DNA of 64,000 bases from Haliclona indistincta. Taxonomy: Eukaryota; Porifera; Demospongiae; Haplosclerida; Chalinidae. Position numbers and translations under genes: made by a program. The first letter of the stretch is position 1, and every line of letters begins with the position of its first letter. Below the pieces are notes generated by a model, which searched no databases, had not been told where the DNA came from, and saw nothing but the letters and a program-made list of their open reading frames with translations. Positions 1-11,600 of this stretch are shown piece after piece. The stretch spans positions 11,853,498 to 11,917,497 of the forward strand of contig OZ024790.1 of the NCBI GenBank assembly GCA_964017065.1, in the 5' to 3' direction.

Positions 1-1142
1 CTGCTCTGCTGGAATTTCTAGAGGCACAGCCTCTTGTAGTAGCCTTTGCCTCTGCTCTTTGGTTAGCATTCTGACCTCTTCCTCTAGATCTAACCCTAGA
101 GTACTACGAGTCTCTTGAACATGCTGCAAACGCCTTTTCAGAGTTTTTCTCGTAGCATCGACTGTATCAACTTGCTTCTGTTGTACTGGTATTAGAGTGA
201 TTGGCTGTAAATTGAGTTTATAATGAATGAATTCACACTGATTATATAATGTATTTTACCTTTCCTCTGGTAGGAAATTTTATCACGCTTCCCTCACTCT
301 CTGTCATCAAGCGTCTAACAAGTGATGTTGCCACCTCCCTCTCAACTGGATTGGTTGGTGTTGTGCGAGGTGTGTCTAAAATGTCTTGCACTGTGATTGA
401 TGGCTGGCACTGCTGCAAACCTCTCAAATAGACCTAGGATCACTGTGTTGGGTTTTTTAATTGAGGTACTGCTGAGATGATGGCTGTGACAGCATGCAGG
501 GACAGTCCAGCTTCTGGCTAAACTGTAGCCACTTACAGCAACACTGAGAGCATACCAGTGATCCACACGATAGTTCAACCGGTTGACAGAGGATTTCTGT
601 GCAGATTGGACACTCAAGAGTTTTAGCAAGATCACTAGATGTTGTGAGAGGTGAGGTGATAGCTGGTGAAGCAACTGTGTGTATGTGTCTTGTGACATCA
701 TAGATGTTTTCTGCACTCGGCCTTCCTTTTATTGTTTTTTTTTGTTTTTTCCGCCACCTTTTTCTCGGCTGATTTTGCTCAGATGATCACAAACCTGCAC
801 GCATGCATAAAATTTTACATGACTGTTTGCAATTACTTTTCTGGTGTTGCTTACACTGCATTGCTCTTCTTTGTGTTCTTCCCAGATAAAGATGGTAACT
901 GAGTGGCTGTATGGCATGCCCTTGGCATCTGCACTACGCTTTCGGAGTGTTGTTGCATAGCACTGATCGCAAAACTCAGTTGGGTGAATACTGGGACTGT
1001 CATGTACCACATCTAACCCAAAGGTGAGGCTCAATGATTGCTGATGTGTGCTGCATGAATAGGTAGTTCCTTTTTTCCTACTTTTATGTAGGAGACCACT
1101 GCACACTCTACAATATCGCTCCAGATTGTGTGGATCAGCCAT
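1..1142 (-). pseudogene. RAG1 N-terminal-like protein (zinc dimerisation region + RING), 3' part outside window
   Basis: The frame 1142-729 begins MADPHNLERYCRVC and carries paired cysteines, then a HPTEFCDQCY motif, matching the zinc-binding dimerisation region of vertebrate RAG1 (known there as HPTRFCHNCW). About 60 bp downstream, in another frame, lies a RING finger at about 620-490 (CPICTEIL, PVELSCGSLVCSQC), the same order as RAG1. Then come DILDTPRTTPTNPVERE (about 425-260), a clean donor AAAG|GTAAAA at 260/259, a 55-nt intron, and an exon from 204 to the window edge starting PITLIPVQQ. Zinc region and RING are joined only by a frame change in a nine-A run near 740, and the RING end is disturbed by what looks like a 4-bp ATGC duplication near 510, so I call it decayed. 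No core (catalytic) RAG1/Transib region is visible. In RAG1 this half acts in ubiquitin ligation and dimerisation; the function here is unknown. Confidence 0.68.
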
Positions 1143-1514
1143 TCAAAGCAACCTGTGTTCAAGATTTTTGTTGTGAATTTGATGGTCCATTACTTCGTTT
1201 AAAAAAAAAACCTAGTGCTTTGATCTAATTATCAACAACAGCTAACATGCATACCTTATAAGAAAAACAAGTAGAGGTATGCTCAAGCAAGTCGAGGGCG
1301 GTCCTGTGGTTTGATCTGTACAGAAACTTATCAAGCGTGAAGAGTTTGAATTTTTGCAGCAGCTGCATGCGCAATAGCTGCACAGCTGCATAATGTGCGT
1401 GTATGAATGCGCAGTACAAGTATTCTTAACCACATTGGATGAGACAATCGGTTGAATCGTGAATACTGTTGATAGGTAACCAGGATATGGTCTTACTACA
1501 CTTAGCAACCACCC
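1143..1514. other. gene-free spacer
   Basis: AT-rich DNA between the RAG1-like gene and the first foldback. It contains an A10 run (1200-1209) and no open frame with recognisable content. It would be the promoter side of the minus-strand RAG1-like gene. Confidence 0.5.
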
Positions 1515-2240
1515 TTAAGGTGGCGGTATACCGCTTTTTATGAATATTAATGAGCGACTTTCTTTTTATCTGCAGCTCGTGATAGAGCAACGCTAGCAGC
1601 GTGAAACTCGCTCTGATGCATCAATGAGTGTGTCTCAATGTATAATGCAGCTTGAAACGTTGCACAAAATTCTACACCAAGGAATTATTTAGGAATAATT
1701 GACATCGTACGGATGCGCATTTTTCTAGCCAAAAATCTCTCCTGGTTAACCGTGCAGCAAAGGTTACCAGCTGAAATTCGACTCTTATAAACCATTTCTA
1801 GGTGCTGAAGAAGAGTTTTCTGCATTTACTTTTTCTGATTTTAAGAAAAACACTTCTACATTCTAAATCATGGCTGATTTTGCAGAGACGTCCATGTTTG
1901 TCGATGCATAGAACAGTTACGTTCAGCGTGGGTCAACAAAACTCTTCGTCAGCACCTAGAAATGATTTATAAGAGTCGAATTTCAGCTGGTAACCTTTGC
2001 TGCACGGTTAGCCTGGAGAGATTTTTGGCTAGAAAAATGCGTATCCGTACGATGTCGATTATTCCTAAATTATTCCTTGGTGTAGAATATTGTGCAACGT
2101 TTCAAGCTGCATTATACATTCAGACACACTCATTGATGCATCAGAGCGAGTTTTACGCTGCTAGCGCTGCTCTGTCACGAGCTGCAAATAATAAAAGTCG
2201 CTCATTAATATTCATAAAAACCGGTATACAGCCACCTTAA
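1515..2240. mobile_element. Foldback MITE with TTAA target duplication (termini GGTGGC)
   Basis: TTAA occurs at 1515-1518 and 2237-2240. Between them the ends are GGTGGCGGTATACCGC and its imperfect complement, and the arms (about 1519-1820 and 1938-2236) are long inverted repeats separated by about 115 bp. No coding capacity; the plus-strand frame over 1962-2240 is arm sequence. It is non-autonomous. The terminal GGTGGC and TTAA are shared with the adjoining foldback and with the KDZ element, suggesting one transposase. Confidence 0.8.
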
Positions 2241-2256
2241 CAACACAGCCATGCTT

Positions 2257-2932
2257 TTAAGGTGGCGGGTAACCAAAATTAATGATATTCATGATTTTAC
2301 TGGGTGCTGTTATTTTCACGACAAGACTGAACTTGGTGGCTGCTTTTTGCACTCAGTCTTACTCGCGCTGTCTCTAGGGCCTGATTAATGTAAGTTTCGA
2401 GCCTATGCTCCCCGCCGTCGCGAAGCTACAAGACCGACCATCGCGAGGAGGTTAGTGCAGTTTTTATCGAGTTGCATGCTAAACGAAGAGCTTACAGCTA
2501 CATGAGCACGCTTACCACCCCAGGATCTAGGACTTCAAGGATGCTTTTCGATATCTCTCTTTTGTTCGTTAGATACACGATCGAACGTCAAACTGTTTGG
2601 CGTTCGATCGTGTATCTAACGAACAAAAGAGAGATATCGAAAAAGCATCCTTGAAGTCCTAGATCCTGGGGTGGTAAGCGTGCTCATGTAGCTGTAAGCT
2701 CTTCGTTTAGCATGCAACTCGATAAAAACTGCACTAACCTCCTCGCGATGGTCGGTCTTGTAGCTTCGCGACGGCGGGGAGCATAGGCTCGAAACTTACA
2801 TTAATCAGGTCCTAGAGACAGCGCGAGTAAGACTGAGTGCAAAAAGCAGCCACCAAGTTCAGTCTTGTCGTGAAAATAACAGTACCCAGTAAAATCATGA
2901 ATATCATTAATTTTGGTTACCCGCCACCTTCA
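2257..2932. mobile_element. Near-perfect hairpin foldback element (arms ~327 bp, loop ~13 bp)
   Basis: The left arm 2261-2587 and right arm 2601-2928 are almost exact reverse complements with a loop of about 13 nt. The ends read GGTGGCGGGTAACC; TTAA precedes the left end, while the right flank is TTCA, apparently because the junction with the next element lost a few bases. The arm identity implies recent origin or ongoing correction. The remainder of the right flank is the left terminal repeat of the large KDZ element. Confidence 0.8.
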
Positions 2933-2961
2933 CCCGGTTCGGAAACCCTGCCCATCAAATA

Positions 2962-3225
2962 CAGAGGTTTTCCAAGATTTTGCCATTTTCAACCGAAAAC
3001 CGTCGAGCGTTGTGCACGCATGCGTGCTATCAAACATGCGCTTAATTGCTTATTAGGGAGGCACGGCCGGTGAGAGAGAGGTGTGGCTTGGGGAGGAGGC
3101 TAGTCTATACACCGTGCCTAGCCTCCTCCCTAATAAAGCAATTAAGCGCATGTTTGATAGTACGCATGCGTGCACAACGCTCGACGGTTTTCGGTTGAAA
3201 ATGGCAAAATCTTGGAAAACCTCTG
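2962..3225. mobile_element. TA-flanked foldback MITE inside the left TIR
   Basis: Ends CAGAGGTTTTCC and its complement, with long inverted arms (2962-3062 and 3118-3225) and TA on both sides (2960-2961, 3226-3227). Comparison with the intact right TIR shows exactly this block is extra, so it inserted after the KDZ element arrived. The loop contains GCCTAGCCTCCTCCC. Confidence 0.8.
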
Positions 3226-3227
3226 TA

Positions 3228-3301
3228 TGATAGAAAACGTTTTCTGTATTGGCATCACGGCGTGATGGCTAGGGTTTCCATTAACTTGTTGATTAAACGG
3301 G
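3228..3301. repeat. Inner part of left terminal inverted repeat of KDZ element
   Basis: Matches 13344-13425 in inverse orientation with a few mismatches, including the palindrome ATCACGGCGTGAT. The first transposase ATG lies 25 bp further in. Confidence 0.8.
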
Positions 3302-3325
3302 ACCATCCTCTTAACTACAATAAAT

Positions 3326-6300
3326 ATGTCTGCTGTGAAGAGAAGGGTGCGACAAGAAGTCGTTCATCGTACTCTAGTTCGAGGATCGGAGAAGGCACAG
3401 CCACTAGAAATAACCAGCATAAATGAGTCTGCGTCCCAAGGAGAACCAGAAGATCATTGTACCAGCGAGCTTCCAGTGCAGCAGTATTCCAACACGGACA
3501 ACGATAGCCCAACTGCAGTTGGTTTGCCATCACTGCACAAGATCAAGCAGAAGGCTAGCATAGCTGCTTGGGAAGCAATAAGGCCTGCTATCCTCAATAC
3601 TGTGACTGAGAGTTTTGCTATGCCTAAAGATCAGCTCTGCACATATTGTGATGTCATGCCAGCTTCTTTCAGGTGCTTGCAGTGTGGTCCATCAGTTTAC
3701 TATTGTAGTAGTTGCTTGCATGACTGGCATAAAAACAATAATGTGTTTCACACAGCAGAAGAATGGAAGGTATGGCTGTTACGTATGACTCATTATGCAT
3801 TCACTGTGCTTCAGGATGGTGAATTTTGCCCTGCTGATATAAAAGATCGAGTGATTGATAAATTAATGCACACCTGTACTACAAGAAGAAGGATTTCGGT
3901 TTGTGTAATTGATGAAAGAGGTAAGTAATAAATTAAAGTTGTAGTTCAAGTCATGTGAATGTGTATAGGCATAGAGCACCAAGTCTTACTTGTGTGCTGT
4001 CAGTGTGAACCAATACCTGTCACCATGGTAAGAGCTCGTCTGTGGCCAGCTACTCCCCAACATTCTCGCCTCGCCTTCTCATTTGAGTTTCTTGATTGGG
4101 CGGAGGCATTATTACTAGAATGCCAAGTTGCTGTCAAGGATTTGTGTAAAGCTCTTTACTTCAAATGTCCACATCTTGTTTTCAAAGTTAGTTATCAAAC
4201 ACTACACAAGCCGACAAATTTTTTCATATTAGAGGAAAGATATTTATTCATCACTGTTGGACTCATTTGAAGAATACAGGTGAGTTATTTTTTCTACTAT
4301 AATGATTATTTTAAACACATTTTTATTAAGATACATGAAGCATGAATTACGACAGCTTTCTTTTCTATGTGAAGATCTCGACCATGGTAACATTTGCCCT
4401 GCCTGTCCAAAAGTATGTAAAACATTAATGATTTTACATACAACATAAATAATTAAAGGATGAAGGACAAATGATTGTTTCTATGGATGCATTGTTTGGT
4501 CTTCCTCGTAAAAAGTCTGCTGGTACAACTTTACGCCAACCTTTGCATGGAATGCTCTTCTTTGAAGATCAAGATGAAGTGGACACATTTGTTGAGGCTG
4601 CCTCAATAAACAAAGGACAGATGAACAAGGTACAAATAGGTTAAGAATAATTCCCCAAAAAAGAATTACATTTTCAGGACTGCGAGTGCAGTAGCTTTTT
4701 GGCTGGAGACACTTTAAGATCTTCCACACGCTACCATGCTTTAGATGAAACTGCTTTGTTTGGGTGTGGTTGCCGTCATGAATTTCCATTGAGATTTTTC
4801 AGCCTGAAACATGGAGAGAGGTACAAGTTTATACTACGTATACAAATTCTACTGGCAGTATTCAAGATAGTTATGTCTAGTGTGCCAAGAAAAATGTTAT
4901 TATCAAGTGACCCACCACTCTTACAGGCTTGCTTACGCTATTTGAATGGTTGAATATTTATTGAAAAATAAAAACCAAGCAGTCCAGTGTTCTGTGATGT
5001 ATGATATTGCATGCAACCTACAGAAGCATCTGAAAGTAAGATCAGTAGCAAAAAATTAATAATGTGACACCATTGGCAATGACGTTTTACTGTCTGTGTG
5101 TAGAATCATAGGACTGACCTTCTTGAGCAGTTAACAAGTCTTGTTGTTCCTGTCTTCCATGCATATGGACATTCTGCTCAGTGTCAGGTTAGAACTGATA
5201 GACTCATTGTTGAATCAATGTACAAGCTAGTGTATGCAGGTTGAGTTCAGTCCCATGCATAATAATACTGGTTTATCTGATGGGGAAGTAATGGAAAGAC
5301 TTTGGTCCTACCTCAGAAGATTTTCTCGCATGACTAAAGAAATGAGACCATCTCATCGCATTGATGTTTTATCACATGCTCTTTTGTATTACTCCTCTTT
5401 GAAGACTGATAAGCTTGGTAGGATAACTTGTTATCTACAAATTAAAATTAAATGCACTCTATTATAACAGCTGACTTACTGGTTGCTCGGTGGAGGAAAG
5501 CTGTGAATGTGCAGACAACAGCTACAGAAAATTTTGAGTCCTTGGTTGAGACAAGCACCTGCATGCAGTGAGTTACATTTGATTTAAATTTAATTATTTT
5601 GATATGATTATTATGCCTCGGTGGGCGGAGCCACGAGGCATACAGTAGTCGTGGTGTCAGTCAGTCAGTCATTCTGTCTGTCTGTCGCAACGATTTCTCG
5701 TAGCTCGCTGAAAACTAATCGCTGAAAAAAGCAACACGGGTAGAAATCGATACTTGCTCGGATTTGTATTTTCAGAAGTTGGATTTTAAAGCTTAGTGCG
5801 TAAGTTACCGCGTGAATTGCACACCTGGATGGCTGTTGGTGGTGATGTAGACTTCTGAGGAGACAAAGTTGTCTAAAGCTGGCTGCCTTGCAGCCAGTGA
5901 GTGTATGAACAGCGTGGCAGACTTGTATATGAAGCTTCGTTCTTGAGTTATGGCGTAATTTGCTTACCTCGCGATCGATGGCAGTTGCTGGCGATCTAGA
6001 GTTCGCCGTAGCACAAAACTACCCACAATTGACTGCCTAGAAGCTGATAGGTTAGAACTTCACTACAGGATAGCAGCGCATGTCTAAAGAAATGGTGTAA
6101 GCAAGCTATAGACACTATATCTCGATCGCTCGTGTGTTGTGCCCTGCACTCCAACTAGACACGCCCAGTTGAATTAGTGGTCAGCGCTCATTGGCTTCTG
6201 ATTGCATAACTATTATACTGCATTGTAATTGCTGTGCAATAATAGCTGCAGCTGTTGAATGTGAAATGGTGGCATTCCACCGAGGCATCTGCACCCTTGG

Positions 6301-7494
6301 TGCTTTATGTTGATCAGGCATTGATGATGATGTTGTCAAACAATGGATCCAGGAAGAGAAGTCTATGATACAGACAACAGTCAAAACCAGTGAGACATTG
6401 TTGTAATTGCATAGTTGTTATAATCGGTATGAGTTCATTGATAATGGCTCGCAAATCAGCTAATGAAAACATAATTGTCGTTCTGTTACTGTAGCACTGC
6501 CTGATTGGAAGCTAAAATACATTAAGTTGTTGCAACAGTACTACTCACTAAGGTAAATTTTAATGCTATCAATTTTGTCATGTGTGTATGTGATTCTAAT
6601 TCCCAGCTTGAACGGTATCATGAATTCTAAGCATGTATGCTTAGACCAAGTGGGATTTGTATTTATATGCAGGTATGAAAAAAGCCTCTGTGATATTGAA
6701 GCAATTCATTGCTTGAGAGTGAGGTGGCTGCCTACTGATCCCTTGTACATAGAAGGTTGCAAACAATTGTCACAGGCAAAATGTGCTCAGTTGAGACATT
6801 CCATGTGGGTATCTGTAGTTAGAAGATGGTTTCTTCTACAAATGAAGGCAAAATATGCAGGTATAATTAATTTCATGTACATGTACATGAAGATAAGACA
6901 ATAATAATTTATCACTAATATTATTGTTTATTTTTGTATGCAGATGGACAAAAGATTGCCAAAAGATTGTCTGTTCAGATATCCAAGGAAACAACCAAAA
7001 TTTCAAAAGCACTTGAAAATTACAACACTTTTTCTTCTGAATCTGCTAGTTCAACGATGGTACTTGACGCCTCGTCAGCATTTTGGGTTGCCCCTAATCA
7101 TAGCTCTTCCTTTCTTATTAAGCAACCAGTAATCAATAACTATCTTCTTCGTCAAAGAAGTACTGAAGAACTACAGATCCTCCGCCAAGATATGCACAAC
7201 ACCTTGCTGTACTTTGAAAAGCAGTTGAAGTGTATAAAAGATAAACTTATTGAACTGAAAGTTGGTATCTCAACCCCTTTCACAAGAGGAGCGATTGCAC
7301 TTCTTTACAGATTGCAAAACAAGACCTCTAATCGGTTGGAGCATGCAATAAACATATTTGGTAAATTGATTGATGTCAGCTGCTTTGAGCAACCTCCAAG
7401 TTATGTTAATGAAGATCTGGAGAAACCAGAATGGAGTAGTGATGATGATGACGAAAGTGATGATAGCGATGAAGAACAATCTGTTTACATGTAG
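3326..7494 (+). CDS. KDZ-family transposase, about 14 exons, one in-frame stop
   Basis: Exon 1 (3326-3920) ends in a CxC-type zinc cluster (CTYCDVMPASFRCLQCG, YYCSSC, H, FHTAEEW). Later exons give RLWPATP, DIYSSLLDSFEEYR, CPAC, VSMDALFGLPR (first acidic residue, codon 4486-4488), GCGCRHEFPLRFFSLKHGER, MYDIACNLQKHLK (second Asp, codon 5003-5005), PVFHAYGH and LSDGEVMERLWS (Glu, codon 5285-5287). These are the diagnostic RNase-H-fold motifs of Kyakuja-Dileera-Zisupton transposases. The C-terminal exon (6942-7494) contains GQKIAKRLSVQISKET and an acidic tail. Introns are short; one is enlarged by a MITE (5614-6287). The frame has TGA at 4943-4945 where LAYAI.MVEYL suggests an original TGG, so this copy may be inactive; phase across 5569-6330 is also unresolved. 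Start chosen because it is the first ATG inside the TIR. Confidence 0.85.
5614..6287. mobile_element. MITE with TGCCTCGGTGG termini, within a transposase intron
   Basis: TGCCTCGGTGGGCGGAGCC at the left end and CCACCGAGGCA at the right end form the inverted termini. It contains a short GTCAGTCAGTCAG microsatellite and no plausible gene. It sits between transposase exons ending near 5569 and starting near 6330. Confidence 0.7.
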
Positions 7495-7589
7495 ATCTAT
7501 TTCACTTTTTATTATGATTATGTATAGCTGCAGTGGTGAAAATAATTACAGTATTAGTGTATGATACTAAAATGGCCTATCTTGCTTGC

Positions 7590-8165
7590 ATTTGGTGCTA
7601 CTGGTAGTGATAGAGGGTCTAGCCTGCAGTTGGTGCTACTAGTAGTGATAGAGGGTCTAGCCTGCAGTTGGTGCTACTGGTAGTGATAGAGGGTCTAGCC
7701 TGCTGTTGGTGCTAGCGCTACTAGTAGTGATAGAGGGTCTAGCCTGCAGTTGGTGCTACTGGTAGTGATAGAGGGTCTAGCCTGCTGTTGGTGCTAGCGC
7801 TACTAGTAGTGATAGAGGGTCTAGCCTGCAGTTGGTGCTACTGGTAGTGATAGAGGGTCTAGCCTGCAGTTGGTGCTACTGGTAGTGATAGAGGGTCTAG
7901 CCTGCTGTTGGTGCTACTAGTAGTGATAGAGGGTCTAGCCTGCAGTTGGTGCTACTGGTAGTGATAGAGGGTCTAGCCTGCTTGCAGTTGGTGCTACTGG
8001 TAGTGATAGAGGGTCTAGCCTGCTGTTGGTGCTACTAGTAGTGATAGAGGGTCTAGCCTGCTGTTGGTGCTGCTGGTATAGTGATAGAGGGTCTAGCCTG
8101 CAGTTGGTGCTACTAGTAGTGATAGAGGGTCTAGCCTGCAGTTGGTGCTACTGGTATAGTGATAG
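7590..8165. repeat. Minisatellite, 37-38 bp unit, about 14-15 copies
   Basis: Tandem units containing GATAGAGGGTCTAGCCTG and GTTGGTGCTACTGGTAG. Two insertion variants (GCTAGC before GCTACTAG, and extra CTTG) recur, showing duplication of blocks. It lies between the 3' ends of the two convergent genes of the KDZ element. Confidence 0.9.
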
Positions 8166-8656
8166 AGCAGTTTCTATAGTAGTGAAATCTACTTTTGGTA
8201 GGTTTATGCGCTACTATAGTATATACATGTATACTGATAGCATGCGTTTAGCCTGCCAGTCTGCTCCCCTGAACTGCTTGCAGTACTGAGGTGCTACGTT
8301 ATACCTACTCCAAGCAGGCAGTGCAGCCTGCTCGCAATATAGGCTGCTGATATTTGACCGCTGCACCAGCAGGCTACTTTCTCAGTGCTACACCGACTGC
8401 AACTATCTGAAGTACCGACTATCTGAAGTATAACTACCGTCTGCAACTTTCTGAACTATAATATATACCGACTGCAAATATAAAGTAGTCTGCTTGCTGC
8501 AATACAGGAGCCAGTTTATAGGGGATCTATTGCACGTTTTAGCTGCATGTTATAATACATACATGTCTGTCTAGATACGATTTTTAGGGATTATTTTTAT
8601 AATTATTTTGCAAAAATGAATATGTTGGCATGTTGACAATAAACAACAAAATAATC
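8166..8656. other. gene-free interval between convergent genes
   Basis: No gene seen. Contains short imperfect repeats of CCGACTGCAAC/CCGACTATCTGAAG (8390-8480) and would hold the 3' UTRs and poly(A) signals of both genes of the element. Confidence 0.4.
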
Positions 8657-11600
8657 CTAACAATTGTTACAGATCCATTTGCTGCCCTTCTCGGGCATAT
8701 CTTGCATGCCATAACAGTGCAAGTGGTACCGTCGCAAGCACTTATCACACCTAAGCATTCCCTCCCTTGGGTCCATTGGCATTCTACAATCACAGTACAC
8801 TTTTTCTGAGACAATTTTTTTGATTTTTGATGCAGGACAGATCCGCCTCGTCCCAGCTTGCGGAAATTGCTCGAAGTTATTTGCCACCAAACATTTGATC
8901 AGGTGGCTCCTCATGCACCTCACTTCCCATTTGCAATATGCAGGGTCTCGGCCAGCAGCTAGCTCTACAGCCACTGCAATAGCATACAAGCCGCATGATG
9001 TCGTGTCAGGCTGCCTCTCCATGTCCATAACAAGAACCTTCAAAGTATCTTGAGGCTTCAGAAAGGAGCATATTTGCTGCTTTGTATTTAATTGTAAATA
9101 GCAGTACGCACTGTCGTACAACTTCACTTCACCAGCAGCACAGCCAATGTTTGTAGTGGTTACCCAATGGTTTGAATTGACATGCAAAATTTGTATAAAT
9201 TGCTCTCCACTCTGTATTGCCTTGAATTGAAATATTGTTCCTAACAAAGTGTTTTGAAAACCGGCAAAGTTTCCAGCTTGGTTCTTGAGCACCATCTGTG
9301 CACCATTAATTATTGCATCATTCAACCATGTGGTCGAAGATTGTATGATTTTCAAATCAGAATAGTGTAAGTGAAGATGGTGGAGCCAGAATTCTGTGGA
9401 GGATTTGCTAGCAGTAGAAAACTTGCTAAGGGTGGACTTGCTACATGCAGGTGCAACAGTGAAGAGCTTAGGTGTAACAGTGGTTGCGACAGTAGTAGAC
9501 TTGCTAGGTATAGGTGCCATAGCCGGTGGGACAGTAGTATACTTGCTAGGGGTAGATGCCATAGCCAGTGCGACAGTAGTAGACTTGCTAGGTGTAGATG
9601 CCATAGCCAGTGCGACAGTAGTAGACTTGCTAGGTGTAGGTGCCATAGCCGGTGCGACAGTAGTAGACTTGCTAGGTGTAGGTGCCATAGCCAGTGCGAC
9701 AGTAGTAGACTTGCTAGGTGTAGGTGCCATAGCCGGTGCGACAGTAGTAGACTTGCTAGGTGTAGATGCCATAGCCGGTGCGACAGTAGTAGACTTGCTA
9801 GGTGTAGGTGCCATAGCCAGTGCGACAGTAGTAGACTTGCTAGGTGTAGGTGCCATAGCCGGTGCGACAGTAGTAGACTTGCTAGGTGTAGGTGCCATAG
9901 CCGGTGCGACAGTAGTAGACTTGCTAGGTGTAGGTGCCATAGCCAGTGCGACAGTAGTAGACTTGCTAGGTGTAGGTGCCATAGCCGGTGCGACAGTAGT
10001 AGACTTGCTAGGTGTAGATGCCATAGCCGGTGCGACAGTAGTAGACTTGCTAGGTGTAGATGCCATAGCCAGTGCGACAGTAGTAGACTTTCTAGGTGTA
10101 GGTGCCATAGCCAGTGCAACAGTAGTAGACTTGCTAGGTATAGGTGCCATAGCCGGTGCGACAGTAGTAGACTTGCTAGGTGTAGATGCCATAGCCGGTG
10201 CGACAGTAGTAGACTTGCTAGGTGTAGATGCCATAGCCAGTGCGACAGTAGTAGACTTTCTAGGTGTAGGTGCCATAGCCAGTGCGACAGTAGTAGACTT
10301 GCTAGGTATAGGTGCCATAGCCGGTGCGACAGTAGTAGACTTGCTAGGTGTAGGTGCCATAGCCAGTGCGACAGTAGTATACTTGCTAGGTGTAGGTGCC
10401 ATAGCCAGTGCGACAGTAGTATACTTGCTAGGTGTAGGTGCCATAGCCGGTGCGACAGTAGTAGACTTGCATTTGCTAGGTATAGGTGCCATAGCCGGTG
10501 CGACAGTAGGAGCAGGCTTGCTATATGCAATGACATCAGTGATAGAGTTTCTCAGAATGGCAGGGTTGGTGCTTGACATGGTACCAACAGGAACTGGTGG
10601 TGGATTGGCTTTAAAATAGAAATCATATTCAGTAAGCATAATTATAATAATGCAGGATCCACTTCATCATTCTCACCTGCTATGATAGTAGAGCGAAGGT
10701 AGTCTAACAAGGCCCCAGTAATGCACTTGCTAGCTGTGGAGGTAGAAATGATTTCTACTTTGTCCTCCTTGAATGCAACAGCTATCCCATAGTATCCAAG
10801 AGATTCCAGTTCAACAAACTAAAAATAATGATAAATCGATGATTATGCCACATGAATTTGTAGCAAACACAGGTTAGTATGAATTTACCGTATAATTATT
10901 ATTAGAGATGGGCAATGTAGTCGAGTATGGGTACAAGGCTAAGTTAAACTTTACTCGAAACTCTAGTTCGACTATCACAACAGAAATAGCTATACACTTA
11001 TGGCACAATAGTAAAATGTAAACCATGTAAACCCAATGCATAGTGCTATTATGCAGTACTGTAGTCAAATGAGATTTAAGATCTATATACTTGTGCTATA
11101 GTGATTACTGCCACTCAAAAAATAAAAGAAATTACTACAATAAATAAATAATTATCGTGATATAGTTTCTACAATTATTATATCAAACTATTGCCTATAA
11201 CAGCTCTAAAATAATAATTATTAATAGTATAATAGTCAACATAATAAATTATAATGGGTCGCACAGTCCATGAGTAAGCACACAGGAGTTAAATTAAAAC
11301 TATACAATGAGTGAGTGCTTCAAATGAATCTTACCGAAGATTTAATATTGTTAGTACACCTTTCCACAGCTTTTTTATTCCTCTAGAGGTGACTTTCCGC
11401 GATCGAGCTTCACCTGAAGTGTAATGACATCAGTGATGAAGTTACTTCATTTGTGCACATTTAATTTACTTGTTTCGGTTTCCATATCTAACTGATCCTT
11501 TTCAGCAGGTGATAGCTCACTGTATACCTCTTTACCCAACTGAATAAACTCTGCTGGACAAATCAAAGCTGCAGTCTTTCCAGCTACATAAATTAGGAGT

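Noticed and set aside
1..1142. A complete RAG1 or Transib transposase
   Set aside because: Only the N-terminal zinc/RING half is visible; no catalytic core motifs in the window.
1962..3073. Plus-strand frames in the foldback arms
   Set aside because: They lie within inverted-repeat arms and have no recognisable motif.
7590..8165. CRISPR-like regular repeats
   Set aside because: Direct tandem units without spacers, in a spliced (eukaryotic) context; a minisatellite.
9352..10619. Three 394-407-codon frames antisense or offset to the Ulp1 gene
   Set aside because: They exist only because the 42-bp repeat lacks stops in most frames; no domain, and they end where the array ends.
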